DNA of 6,466 nt from an uncultured Nitrososphaerota archaeon (GCA_934869045.1 CAKXAF010000057.1:3272-9737), one strand, 5' to 3'. Shown: positions 1-6,208, numbered from the stretch's first letter. Numbers and translations: made by a program. The notes: generated by a model not told the origin, from the sequence alone.

Positions 1-65
1 CCTCTCTTATTGTATTGTATTTTGCAATGCGCATATGCATGACAAACGTATTACGCAAATTACAG
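1..65. other. AT-rich intergenic end, no gene recognised
   Basis: This stretch lies beyond the permease terminator. It contains a small tandem TATTG repeat (10-20) and the palindrome GCATATGC (31-38). I found no spaced -35/-10 pair on either strand that I would call a promoter. Confidence 0.4.
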
Positions 66-105
66 AAAAGGCCGCGCAGAAACGTACATGCACGTTTCTG
101 CGCGG
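66..105 (-). terminator. Long-stem terminator after the uracil permease gene
   Basis: CCGCGCAGAAACGT (72-85) and its perfect complement (92-105) form a 14-bp stem with a 6-nt loop, 18 nt after the stop codon. On the minus strand it is followed by CCTTTTCTG, a short U-tract. On the plus strand it is followed by ACACTTTT, so it may also block opposing transcription. Confidence 0.85.
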
Positions 106-123
106 ACACTTTTCCAATGCCGC

Positions 124-1527
124 TTATTCGCCGCTGATCACAGTCAAAGGCTTGCTGGGCTTCGAGGGGTTGGGGTTCTCGTCGTTAAACTGGTAATCCT
201 TTCCAGGGAGCACCGCATTGAGGACAATCCCGAGAATCGCCGCAATCGCCAGGCTGGTCAGGGTAACGGTCGTACCGGCGATGGTGAAGGAAAGGCCGTT
301 GGAGAATCCCAAGGCGCTGACCAGGATCACCGCCGCAATGATGACGTTGCGGCTCTTGGAAAGATCCACCTGGTTTTCCACTACGTTGCGCACGCCGATG
401 GCAGAAATCATCCCGTACAGGATGAAGGAGACACCGCCGATAATCGCCGCAGGAATCGAATGAATGACCTGTGCAAACATCGGACTGAAGGACAGGAGAA
501 TGGCAAATCCGGCCGCGATACGGACGACACGGGGGTCATAGACCCGGGACAGGGCCAGCACGCCGGTGTTTTCCCCGTAGGTTGTATTGGCGGGACCGCC
601 GATCATAGCGGAAAGGCTGGTAGCCAGACCGTCGCCCAGCAAAGTCCGGTGGAGGCCGGGATCCCGGATAAAGTTGGTACCGGTGGTGGCGCTGATGGCG
701 GAAATATCGCCAACATGCTCCATCATCGTCGCAATGGCAATGGGGGCCATAACCAGAATCGCGGAAACGTTGAACTTCGGCAGGACAAACTGCTGAAGGC
801 CGACGATCTGGGCCTCCTGCACCCCGGCGAAGCTGACGAACGCGCCGCTTTCCGGGCTGATGACACCACAAAGGGAGAGGATCAGCACCAGCGTATAGGG
901 CACAACAACTCCCATCAAAATGGGGATGATCTTAATCATGCCCTTGCCCCAGATGTTGCAGGCGATGATGGTCAGCAGGGACAGCGCCGCCAGCCACCAG
1001 CAGTTGGACGCGTTGTCCACTGCGCTTCCGGCCAGAATCAGGCCGATGGAAATGATAATCGGACCTGTGACCACCGGAGGCAGGAACCGCATAACCCGCT
1101 TGACGCCGACCAGCTTGATGATCAGCGCCATTACCAGATACAGCAGGCCGGCAACTACGACGCCGCCCAGCGCATAGGGGAGCTTTTCCTCACCCGTCAT
1201 ACCGGCAAAAATTCCTTCATTCAGCTCCGACACAGCGGAAAAACCGCCCAGGAAAGCAAAGCTGGAGCCGAGGAAGGCTGGAATTTTCATTTTAGTCAGC
1301 ACATGGAACAGCAGCGTGCCAACGCCCGCGCAGAGCAGAGTGGTCTGGATACTCATGGGCAGCCCGTACTGGTTCACCAGGATCAGCGGTACCAGCACCG
1401 TAGCGCCGAACATCGCGAACATATGCTGCAGGCCAAGAATCAACATTTTGGGGATGCCGAGCTTTCGGGCGTCAAAGATCCCCTCTGCGGGGACACCTTC
1501 CTTGACCGCGCTTTTGTCTTTCTGCAT
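124..1527 (-). CDS. uraA: Uracil permease (NCS2/UraA family uracil:proton symporter)
   Basis: This 467-residue inner-membrane protein, with 14 membrane segments expected for the family, imports uracil with a proton and feeds pyrimidine salvage. Family landmarks are LGSSFAFLGG (86-95, helix 3), MMEHVGD (268-274, helix 8) and GGPANTTYGENTGVLALSRV (310-329, helix 10). Glu270 and Glu319 sit 49 residues apart, exactly as uracil-binding Glu241 and Glu290 of Escherichia coli UraA. The NTTYGENxGV motif marks the uracil rather than the xanthine/urate branch. The position of E. coli His245 is Asp274 here, which I believe is common in Gram-positive PyrP proteins. The tail after residue 440 is hydrophilic and proline-rich. 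The gene has its own promoter, a leader attenuator and a downstream terminator, and is probably a single-gene unit. The name pyrP would be equally suitable. Confidence 0.95.
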   Translation of the reverse strand: MQKDKSAVKEGVPAEGIFDARKLGIPKMLILGLQHMFAMFGATVLVPLILVNQYGLPMSIQTTLLCAGVGTLLFHVLTKMKIPAFLGSSFAFLGGFSAVSELNEGIFAGMTGEEKLPYALGGVVVAGLLYLVMALIIKLVGVKRVMRFLPPVVTGPIIISIGLILAGSAVDNASNCWWLAALSLLTIIACNIWGKGMIKIIPILMGVVVPYTLVLILSLCGVISPESGAFVSFAGVQEAQIVGLQQFVLPKFNVSAILVMAPIAIATMMEHVGDISAISATTGTNFIRDPGLHRTLLGDGLATSLSAMIGGPANTTYGENTGVLALSRVYDPRVVRIAAGFAILLSFSPMFAQVIHSIPAAIIGGVSFILYGMISAIGVRNVVENQVDLSKSRNVIIAAVILVSALGFSNGLSFTIAGTTVTLTSLAIAAILGIVLNAVLPGKDYQFNDENPNPSKPSKPLTVISGE

Positions 1528-1534
1528 GGGGTTT

Positions 1535-1540
1535 CCTCCT
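1535..1540 (-). promoter_or_regulatory. Shine-Dalgarno sequence that decides the permease start
   Basis: A perfect AGGAGG lies 7 nt before the ATG at 1527. The reading frame is open further upstream to a GTG at 1761. That extension would cross the promoter and leader terminator and overlap nadE, so the 1527 start is preferred. Confidence 0.9.
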
Positions 1541-1577
1541 TTTATTGCAGCGGGATCGCTCCGGCTGAAATGGACCC

Positions 1578-1620
1578 AAAAAAAGGGGCACGGCGGTTTG
1601 AACCCAAAACGCATATGCCC
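1578..1620 (-). terminator. Leader terminator (candidate attenuator) upstream of the uracil permease
   Basis: The minus-strand hairpin lies between the promoter and the gene. The outer stem is GGGCA/TGCCC (1616-1620 with 1586-1590). The inner stem is GCGTTTTG/CAAACCGC with one mismatch (1605-1612 with 1593-1600), closed by a GGTT loop. It is followed by C and seven T (1578-1584). Its position about 19 nt after the predicted start implies premature termination unless something prevents folding, that is, attenuation control. I do not see the PyrR-binding consensus known from Bacillus pyr leaders. Confidence 0.65.
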
Positions 1621-1645
1621 ACATTCTTCGGTATTTATCAGAAGT

Positions 1646-1674
1646 ATTATAACAAATCCGACACGAAAATGCAA
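1646..1674 (-). promoter_or_regulatory. Sigma-A-type promoter for the uracil permease gene
   Basis: The minus strand reads TTGCAT (1669-1674), exactly 17 bp, then a perfect TATAAT (1646-1651). The predicted start is near 1639. This gives a leader of about 110 nt before the ATG at 1527 and makes the permease transcript independent of nadE. Confidence 0.8.
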
Positions 1675-1757
1675 CCGTTTTCCCTTGATTTCTTCATAAT
1701 TCTCAAAGAAATTCCAAAATTTTCTGCTCTTTGCCAGAAAGCTGGACGGATTTTCCG

Positions 1758-3677
1758 TCACTCCGCCAAAAAGACCGTCCGGTCTGCATCAGAAGGCATC
1801 CGCCAGTCTCCCCTGGGCGAAAGGCTGACCGTGCCTACCTTTGGTCCGTCCGGCAGGCAGGACCGTTTGAACTGGCTGGCGAAGAACCTCCGGAGGAACA
1901 GATCCAGCCACTTGGCAATCTGTCCGCTGGTATAGCGCCCGGCAAACGCCCGCTCCGCCAGGAAGGCCAGCTTGTTCCGCTCGCAGCCAAAGCGGAGGAA
2001 GTGATAGAGGAAGAAGTCATGCAGTTCGTAGGGTCCGATGTTCTCCTCAGTTTTCTGGGCAATCTGGCCGTTTTCGTCCGGGGGAAGCAGCTCCGGACTC
2101 ACCGGCGTGTCCAGCACCTCCCGCAGCACCGCCGCCGTCCGCCGGTCCGACCGGGCGGCGACAGAATCTACCAGATACCGTACCAGCGTCTTGGGGACGG
2201 AGGCGTTGACGCCGTACATACTCATATGGTCGCCGTTATAGGTGCACCACCCCATGGCCAGCTCGGAGAGGTCGCCGGTCCCGACAAGAAGGCCGGCCTC
2301 CTTGTTGGCCAGATCCATCAGGATCTGGGTCCGCTCCCGGGCTTGGGTGTTTTCGTAGGTGATGTCGTGGACGGAGGGGTCGTGGCCGATGTCCTTCATG
2401 TGCTGGATGCAGGCCGGCCGAATGTCGATCTCCCGCAGCTCTGCCCCCAGGGAAGCCACCAGCTCCAGGGCGTTCTGGTAGGTCCGATCCGTGGTGCCGA
2501 AGCCGGGCATGGTGATGCAGAGGATATTCCGGGCAGGCAGCTCCAGCAGCTTCATCGCTTCGGAAGCCACCAGCAGGGCCAGAGTGGAATCCAGCCCGCC
2601 GGAAATGCCGATGACCGCCCGCTTCAGGCCGGTGTGGGCAAGGCGTTTGGCCAGACCCGCCGCCTGAATGGCGAAGATCTCCCGGCAACGTTCCTCCCGG
2701 GCACTTTCATCCCGGGGGATAAAGGGAGCCGGATCATAGATCCGGTCCATCTGCCCGGCGGGAAGCGGCGGCAGGATGCCCTCCACCGTCCGAAAGGCGG
2801 GGCGCATGGCGGCGGCGTTGTCGTGAAAGCTGCCGTTTTTACGCCGCTCCGCGGAAAGCCGGAACAGGTCCAGGCAGGCCGCCGCACTGGAGCCGGTGCG
2901 GGAAAAGCGCTCTCCTTCCGCAAGGATGGAGCCGTTTTCCGCCACGGTGCAGGCCCCGGAAAACACAAGGTCCGTGGTGGATTCCCCCGCACCCGCCGAG
3001 GCGTAGAGATACCCGCAGATGCACCGGCCGCTCTGCCCGGCGATAAGCTCACGACGGTAGGCATTCTTGGAAACCAGCTCATTGCTGGCTGAGAGGTTGA
3101 CGATAAGGTTGGCCCCTGCCAAGGCCATCTGGGAACTGGGCGGCACCGGGACCCACAGGTCCTCGCAAATCTCCACCCCCATGACCAGCGGCCCGAAACG
3201 AAACAGCAGATCTCCAAAGGGAACCGGCTGGCCGCAGAGGGTCACCGTGTCTCCTGGCGCTGTATTGCCGGAGGAAAACCACCGTTTTTCGTAAAATTCC
3301 TGGTAGTTTGGGAGGTACCGCTTGGGTACCACTCCTAAAATTTTTCCCAATTGGATAACAGCAGCACAATTATACAATGTGTCAAATGCCCGTACCGGCA
3401 GTCCCACGGCAATCACCATGGAAAGTTCTGCGGTTTTCGCCAAAAGCTCTTCCAGCGCCTCCTCGCAGCGCCGGATCAGCCGATCCTGCCCAAACAGGTC
3501 CGCGCAGGTATAGCCGGACAGGTGCAGCTCCGGAAGTACGGCAACCTGCGCGCCGGAACCGGCGGCCTCCCGGACTGCGGCCAGCGCGGACATCCCGTTC
3601 TTCTCCGGATTCGCCACTGTCACTTCCGGGGACAGGGCGGCGGCTTTCAAAAATCCCATTTCAGACGCATTGCACAT
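1758..3677 (-). CDS. nadE: Glutamine-dependent NAD+ synthetase
   Basis: This 639-residue cytoplasmic enzyme makes NAD+ from deamido-NAD+, ATP and glutamine, the last step of NAD synthesis. Residues 1 to about 270 form the nitrilase-like glutaminase domain, with the catalytic triad Glu50 (LPELHLSG), Lys119 (VVPKRYLPNY) and Cys171 (GVEICEDLW). The spacing fits the long actinobacterial-type NadE (E52, K121, C176 in Mycobacterium tuberculosis). Residues from about 335 form the synthetase domain, with the ATP-binding loop GISGGLDST (357-365), GTGDLSELAMGWCTYNGDHM (467-486) and the C-terminal FKRSCLPDGPKVG (603-615). The length is normal and no key residue is missing. The ATG at 3677 is chosen because GGAGAG lies 6 nt upstream and the family N-terminus begins here. 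An in-frame ATG at 3731 would extend through the intercistronic hairpin and is less likely. The gene is probably co-transcribed with the acetyltransferase. Confidence 0.97.
   Translation of the reverse strand: MCNASEMGFLKAAALSPEVTVANPEKNGMSALAAVREAAGSGAQVAVLPELHLSGYTCADLFGQDRLIRRCEEALEELLAKTAELSMVIAVGLPVRAFDTLYNCAAVIQLGKILGVVPKRYLPNYQEFYEKRWFSSGNTAPGDTVTLCGQPVPFGDLLFRFGPLVMGVEICEDLWVPVPPSSQMALAGANLIVNLSASNELVSKNAYRRELIAGQSGRCICGYLYASAGAGESTTDLVFSGACTVAENGSILAEGERFSRTGSSAAACLDLFRLSAERRKNGSFHDNAAAMRPAFRTVEGILPPLPAGQMDRIYDPAPFIPRDESAREERCREIFAIQAAGLAKRLAHTGLKRAVIGISGGLDSTLALLVASEAMKLLELPARNILCITMPGFGTTDRTYQNALELVASLGAELREIDIRPACIQHMKDIGHDPSVHDITYENTQARERTQILMDLANKEAGLLVGTGDLSELAMGWCTYNGDHMSMYGVNASVPKTLVRYLVDSVAARSDRRTAAVLREVLDTPVSPELLPPDENGQIAQKTEENIGPYELHDFFLYHFLRFGCERNKLAFLAERAFAGRYTSGQIAKWLDLFLRRFFASQFKRSCLPDGPKVGTVSLSPRGDWRMPSDADRTVFLAE
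1768..1785 (-). terminator. Possible small terminator embedded in the last codons of nadE
   Basis: On the minus strand AGACC-GGAC-GGTCT (1772-1785) is a 5-bp stem with a 4-nt loop, continuing directly into TTTTT (1768-1772). It lies inside the final nadE codons, with the stop at 1758-1760. A second small hairpin, GACGG/CCGTC (1745-1759), overlaps the stop codon but has no T-run. The short stem makes termination efficiency doubtful. No better terminator is visible before the permease promoter. Confidence 0.35.
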
Positions 3678-3694
3678 GGTAATCTCTCCGTTCC

Positions 3695-3718
3695 ATGCCG
3701 GACAAGACGTTCCGGCAT
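3695..3718 (-). other. Perfect intercistronic hairpin between the acetyltransferase gene and nadE
   Basis: On the minus strand ATGCCGGA and TCCGGCAT (3711-3718 with 3695-3702) form a perfect 8-bp stem with an 8-nt loop. It ends only 5 nt before the nadE Shine-Dalgarno sequence (3684-3689). No T-run follows, so it is not an intrinsic terminator. It could stabilise or separate the two parts of the mRNA, or tune nadE translation. Confidence 0.55.
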
Positions 3719-3740
3719 CATATTTAAACATCCATCCGCA

Positions 3741-4520
3741 TTATTTCCGGGGAATTCTAAAAATATCCTCCAGAACCGCCGGAATTTCCTCCTCCGGGAC
3801 CTCCTGCCGCTGGACGACGCGGCCCCCCTCCAGCCGCCGCAGGGAGCTGCCCACCAGGTTCCAGCTTCCGCCCTCTGTATAGATTCCCACCATCCGCTCC
3901 CGGATGAAGGGGGAGTCCGGATGCCTTTCGCAGTAGAAGCAGGGCATGACAAAATCTGCGTTCACCTGGGGTTCCCCGGTAAACCCGAACAGAGGAACGA
4001 AATCCTGCCCGTTCAGGCTCTGACAGAGGACATGCCCGTAAAAGGGGTCTTCCTCAAACCAGTACTTTCCGATCCCGTCGGCCTGCACCGGACCGCACTC
4101 CAGCCGAAGGGCCATCCGGGGCGCTTCCCGCATCACGCCGGCGTCGCAGAGGTAATCCCCGTCCGGCAGATGGACCAGCAATACGTGGTGGCGGCGCATG
4201 GGCGTCACCCCTTCCGGCTCGCCCAGCAGGAAACGCGCCGCCAGATGCGTCACGGAAAAGCCAAGGCCACTGAGCAGAGCGCCGAGCGCTTCGTTCAATT
4301 CGAAACAGAATCCCCCCCGCTGCTTCTCCACAATTTTTTCGAACAGGGCCTCCGGATCCAACTGGAGAGGCCGGCCGGCCAGGATATCCAGGTTTTCATA
4401 CGGGACGGCACGGTAATGCGCGGAAATAATCTTTGTCAGAGTGTCCGCGCAGTGAGGCAGAGGCCCTTCTGCGCCGATGCGGGCGAGATAACGCTGAATT
4501 TGCTCCGGGGAATAGGACAT
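3741..4520 (-). CDS. Arylamine N-acetyltransferase family protein
   Basis: This complete 259-residue cytoplasmic enzyme is of the NAT family, which moves the acetyl group of acetyl-CoA (or another acyl-CoA) to arylamines, hydrazines or related amines. The Cys-His-Asp triad is visible: Cys72 in RGGFCFELN, His111 in RRHHVLLV, and Asp126 in YLCDAGV. The His-Asp spacing of 15 residues matches Salmonella NAT (H107, D122). The N-terminal VPYENLDI (39-46) is also a family signature. An oddity is that the motif after the Asp reads GVMR where most family members have GFGG, so substrate choice may differ. Natural substrates of bacterial NATs are mostly unknown, and some relatives act in biosynthesis. 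The gene is first in a two-gene unit with nadE (63-nt gap, no terminator) behind a long structured leader. The ATG is fixed by AGGAGG at 7 nt. Confidence 0.93.
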   Translation of the reverse strand: MSYSPEQIQRYLARIGAEGPLPHCADTLTKIISAHYRAVPYENLDILAGRPLQLDPEALFEKIVEKQRGGFCFELNEALGALLSGLGFSVTHLAARFLLGEPEGVTPMRRHHVLLVHLPDGDYLCDAGVMREAPRMALRLECGPVQADGIGKYWFEEDPFYGHVLCQSLNGQDFVPLFGFTGEPQVNADFVMPCFYCERHPDSPFIRERMVGIYTEGGSWNLVGSSLRRLEGGRVVQRQEVPEEEIPAVLEDIFRIPRK

Positions 4521-4523
4521 TCA

Positions 4524-4752
4524 GATTCCTCCTTTTTGCTGTTTGCGGCAGCTATGCACCGCACCGGTTGCTGAATCAATGGCAGGTTTCCGCATCTCAA
4601 GCCCCGCGGCGCAGAAACCGCACAGAAAGCGGCCTTCTGCCATCAAAGTTCTATACGTCAGCGGATCCAGACGTGCTGCAAGGCTCGCAATAGAACCCGC
4701 CAGGCCCAAAAACCGCATACGCGGGCTTTGCTTTCCCATCAGGAAAGTCTTT
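4524..4752 (-). ncRNA. Structured 5' leader RNA of unknown class upstream of the acetyltransferase gene
   Basis: No convincing gene lies between the promoter at 4759-4767 and the acetyltransferase start. The minus-strand RNA holds several compatible helices. A 6-bp hairpin near the 5' end pairs 4742-4747 with 4731-4736. Perfect 7-bp GTTCUAU/AUAGAAC (4690-4696 with 4648-4654) encloses a 5-bp hairpin (4670-4674 with 4655-4659) and a short arm. Immediately after it, a 10-bp helix including two G-U wobbles (4637-4646 with 4576-4585) encloses two separate CCGC/GCGG hairpins (4618-4632 and 4590-4609). A CCGC-GUAU-GCGG hairpin followed by five U (4708-4724) resembles a small terminator. Alternative pairings exist (GCAGAA/UUCUGC at 4611-4640; GGUUUC/GAAACC at 4585-4619). 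This looks like a cis-regulatory leader. I find no match to the T-box, TPP, FMN, lysine, SAM, purine, ZTP or PyrR elements I can recall. The structure was folded by eye, so chance pairing in GC-rich sequence is not excluded. Confidence 0.4.
4528..4533 (-). promoter_or_regulatory. Shine-Dalgarno sequence of the acetyltransferase gene
   Basis: A perfect AGGAGG on the minus strand lies 7 nt before the ATG at 4520 and fixes that start. It is preceded by a run of A and sits directly after the structured leader, so leader folding could control its access. Confidence 0.85.
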
Positions 4753-4758
4753 GAAGTT

Positions 4759-4767
4759 ATTATAGCA
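4759..4767 (-). promoter_or_regulatory. Extended -10 promoter for the acetyltransferase-nadE unit
   Basis: The minus strand reads TGC followed by a perfect TATAAT (4759-4764), an extended -10 element. No good -35 is visible at 16-18 bp spacing, which is acceptable for extended -10 promoters. It sits about 30 bp after the MATE terminator, so it should start a new transcript near 4752. That leaves a leader of about 230 nt before the acetyltransferase start codon at 4520. Confidence 0.65.
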
Positions 4768-4796
4768 TAAATTCCCGAAAAAAACTGCCCCTCTGC

Positions 4797-4836
4797 AAAA
4801 AAGAGGACGCTGGCTGGCCGCCTCCGTCCTCTTTTT
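4797..4836 (-). terminator. Strong bidirectional intrinsic terminator after the MATE gene
   Basis: The arms 4798-4809 and 4825-4836 pair as a perfect 12-bp stem (GAGGACG plus a run of A-T pairs) around a 15-nt loop. On the minus strand the second arm ends in six T. The mirror-image T-run on the other side makes it look bidirectional. It begins 16 nt after the MATE stop codon and lies just upstream of the next promoter. Confidence 0.9.
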
Positions 4837-4852
4837 CTAAAACTGACGCCGT

Positions 4853-6208
4853 TCAATCCTCCGGCTGGGGAGGATACTGGTTCCGAAGACGGCGCATTAC
4901 AACAAAGTAGACCGGCAGCAACAGGAGATCCGCCGCCACCCAGGCTGCTGGATTTGCAAAGCAGACGGCGTTAAAACCAAAGGTGCCCACCAGACAAAAT
5001 GCCACAAAGCTGCGCCCCACCAGCTCAAAAATTCCTGCTGTCATAGCCGGTATACCGCTTCCCAGCCCCTGCAAAGAGTTCCGAAAAATAAAAATCAGCG
5101 TAAGTACTGGGTAAAAAAGCCCGTTTATTATCAAAAAATAACGGATCTGTTCCAAAATCCCATCCACATCATCCCCGCTGATAAACAGCCGGGAAATCTC
5201 GCCGCCCCAAAGGGCGACAATCAGGCAGGCGGCCACCGAATAGCCAAGGGTAAGCACCACGCTGGTCCGAATCCCCCGATGGATCCGTTCGATTTTGCCC
5301 GCGCCCAAATTCTGACCGCAATAGGTCGCCATGGTCAGGCCGATGGTTTCCATAGGCTGGGTGACGATCAGGCTCACCTTGCCTGCGGCCGTAACCGCCG
5401 CCACGATCCCGGAACCGAGACCGTTTACCGCTGTCTGCAGAAGAATGGAGCCAACTGCAGTCAGGGAAAACTGCAGTCCCATAGGCACACCCATGGCCAG
5501 CATCCGTCGGATCAGAGCAGCATCCGGCCGCCAATCCTCTCGTTTCATCCGGAGAATCGGGAACCGCTTCCAGATATACACCAGGCACAGCAACCCGGAA
5601 ACCGCCTGGGCGATAACCGTAGCGTATGCCGCCCCTGCTGTCCCCATACGGAAGGGGACAATGAACAGCACATCCAGACCGACGTTGAGCACCGAGGCAA
5701 CGATCAGGAAGTACAGCGGCGTTTTGCTGTCTCCCAACGCCCGGAGGACACCGGACAGGAGATTGTAAAGCATCAGCGCTCCGGTTCCTGCAAAGACAAC
5801 GATGATGTAGGCGTAGGCATCCTCAAAAATGTCCGCCGGCGTCTGCATCAGCACCAGGATTTGCCGGGTAAACAGCAGGGTCCCCGCTGTAATCAGAACC
5901 GTGATTGCCGCCGCTATGTAAACCGAATTGGTGACATACCGCCGCATCGTCTTGTGATCTCCGGCCCCACAGGCCTGGGCCACCGGGATGCAGAGCCCGC
6001 TGCAGGTACCTGTGGCAAACCCCAGCACCAGAAAGCTGATGGAGCCGGTAGAGCCCACCGCCGCCAGGGCGTTGACTCCCAAAAACTGGCCGACAACAAT
6101 GCTGTCCGCCATATTGTAAAACTGCTGAAAAAGGTTTCCAACCACCATGGGAAGGGAGAACAAGAGAATCAGCTTCAGGGGATTCCCTGTCGTCAGGTCC
6201 TTGACCAA
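4853..6208 (-). CDS. MATE-family multidrug/cation antiporter
   Basis: This is a complete 451-residue inner-membrane protein, the usual MATE length, in which two six-helix halves form 12 membrane segments. Family-typical stretches are GNPLKLILLFSLPMVVGNLF (8-27), YNMADSIVVGQFLG (31-44, with an acidic residue in helix 1), GDSKTPLYFLIVASVLNVGL (159-178) at the middle of the protein, and QNLGAGK (299-305) in the second half. Such proteins export cationic drugs or metabolites in exchange for Na+ or H+; the substrate cannot be read from sequence. The start is TTG at 6208: no in-frame ATG lies between it and the promoter, and the protein from this point aligns with the usual N-terminus. The upstream GGGTGG (7-nt spacing) is a weak Shine-Dalgarno sequence. 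The gene has its own promoter and terminator, so it is probably monocistronic. No truncation is seen. Confidence 0.95.
   Translation of the reverse strand: MVKDLTTGNPLKLILLFSLPMVVGNLFQQFYNMADSIVVGQFLGVNALAAVGSTGSISFLVLGFATGTCSGLCIPVAQACGAGDHKTMRRYVTNSVYIAAAITVLITAGTLLFTRQILVLMQTPADIFEDAYAYIIVVFAGTGALMLYNLLSGVLRALGDSKTPLYFLIVASVLNVGLDVLFIVPFRMGTAGAAYATVIAQAVSGLLCLVYIWKRFPILRMKREDWRPDAALIRRMLAMGVPMGLQFSLTAVGSILLQTAVNGLGSGIVAAVTAAGKVSLIVTQPMETIGLTMATYCGQNLGAGKIERIHRGIRTSVVLTLGYSVAACLIVALWGGEISRLFISGDDVDGILEQIRYFLIINGLFYPVLTLIFIFRNSLQGLGSGIPAMTAGIFELVGRSFVAFCLVGTFGFNAVCFANPAAWVAADLLLLPVYFVVMRRLRNQYPPQPED

Noticed and set aside
1595..1605. tRNA T-loop-like sequence GGGTTCAAACC on the minus strand before seven T
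   Set aside because: The T-stem and acceptor arms do not pair, and no D-arm or anticodon arm is found upstream. It is better explained as the loop region of the leader terminator.
1528..1761. N-terminal extension of the uracil permease from a GTG at 1761 overlapping the nadE stop
   Set aside because: It would translate through the promoter and attenuator, adds 78 residues with no family similarity, and lacks a Shine-Dalgarno sequence. The ATG at 1527 has a perfect one.
88..1935. A 615-codon plus-strand open frame opposite the uracil permease, and similar long plus-strand frames at 1731-3092, 3351-4574 and 5279-6232
   Set aside because: All lie antisense to clearly recognised genes, have low-complexity Gln/Gly/His/Arg/Asp-rich products with no recognisable domain, and run across promoters and terminators. 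They are shadows of codon bias in GC-rich genes.
3365..3386. TTGACA and TATAAT inside nadE on the minus strand
   Set aside because: The two boxes are only 5 bp apart, and neither has a suitably spaced partner. The sequence is explained by codons.
4521..4739. A 72-codon minus-strand reading frame ending at the acetyltransferase start (its TGA directly abuts the ATG), with a C-x-x-C pair
   Set aside because: There is no Shine-Dalgarno sequence before its ATG or before any internal Met. The frame stays open upstream through the promoter and the MATE terminator to 4856, so its openness is not evidence of coding. The product is unfamiliar, and the same bases form RNA helices. A leader peptide remains possible.
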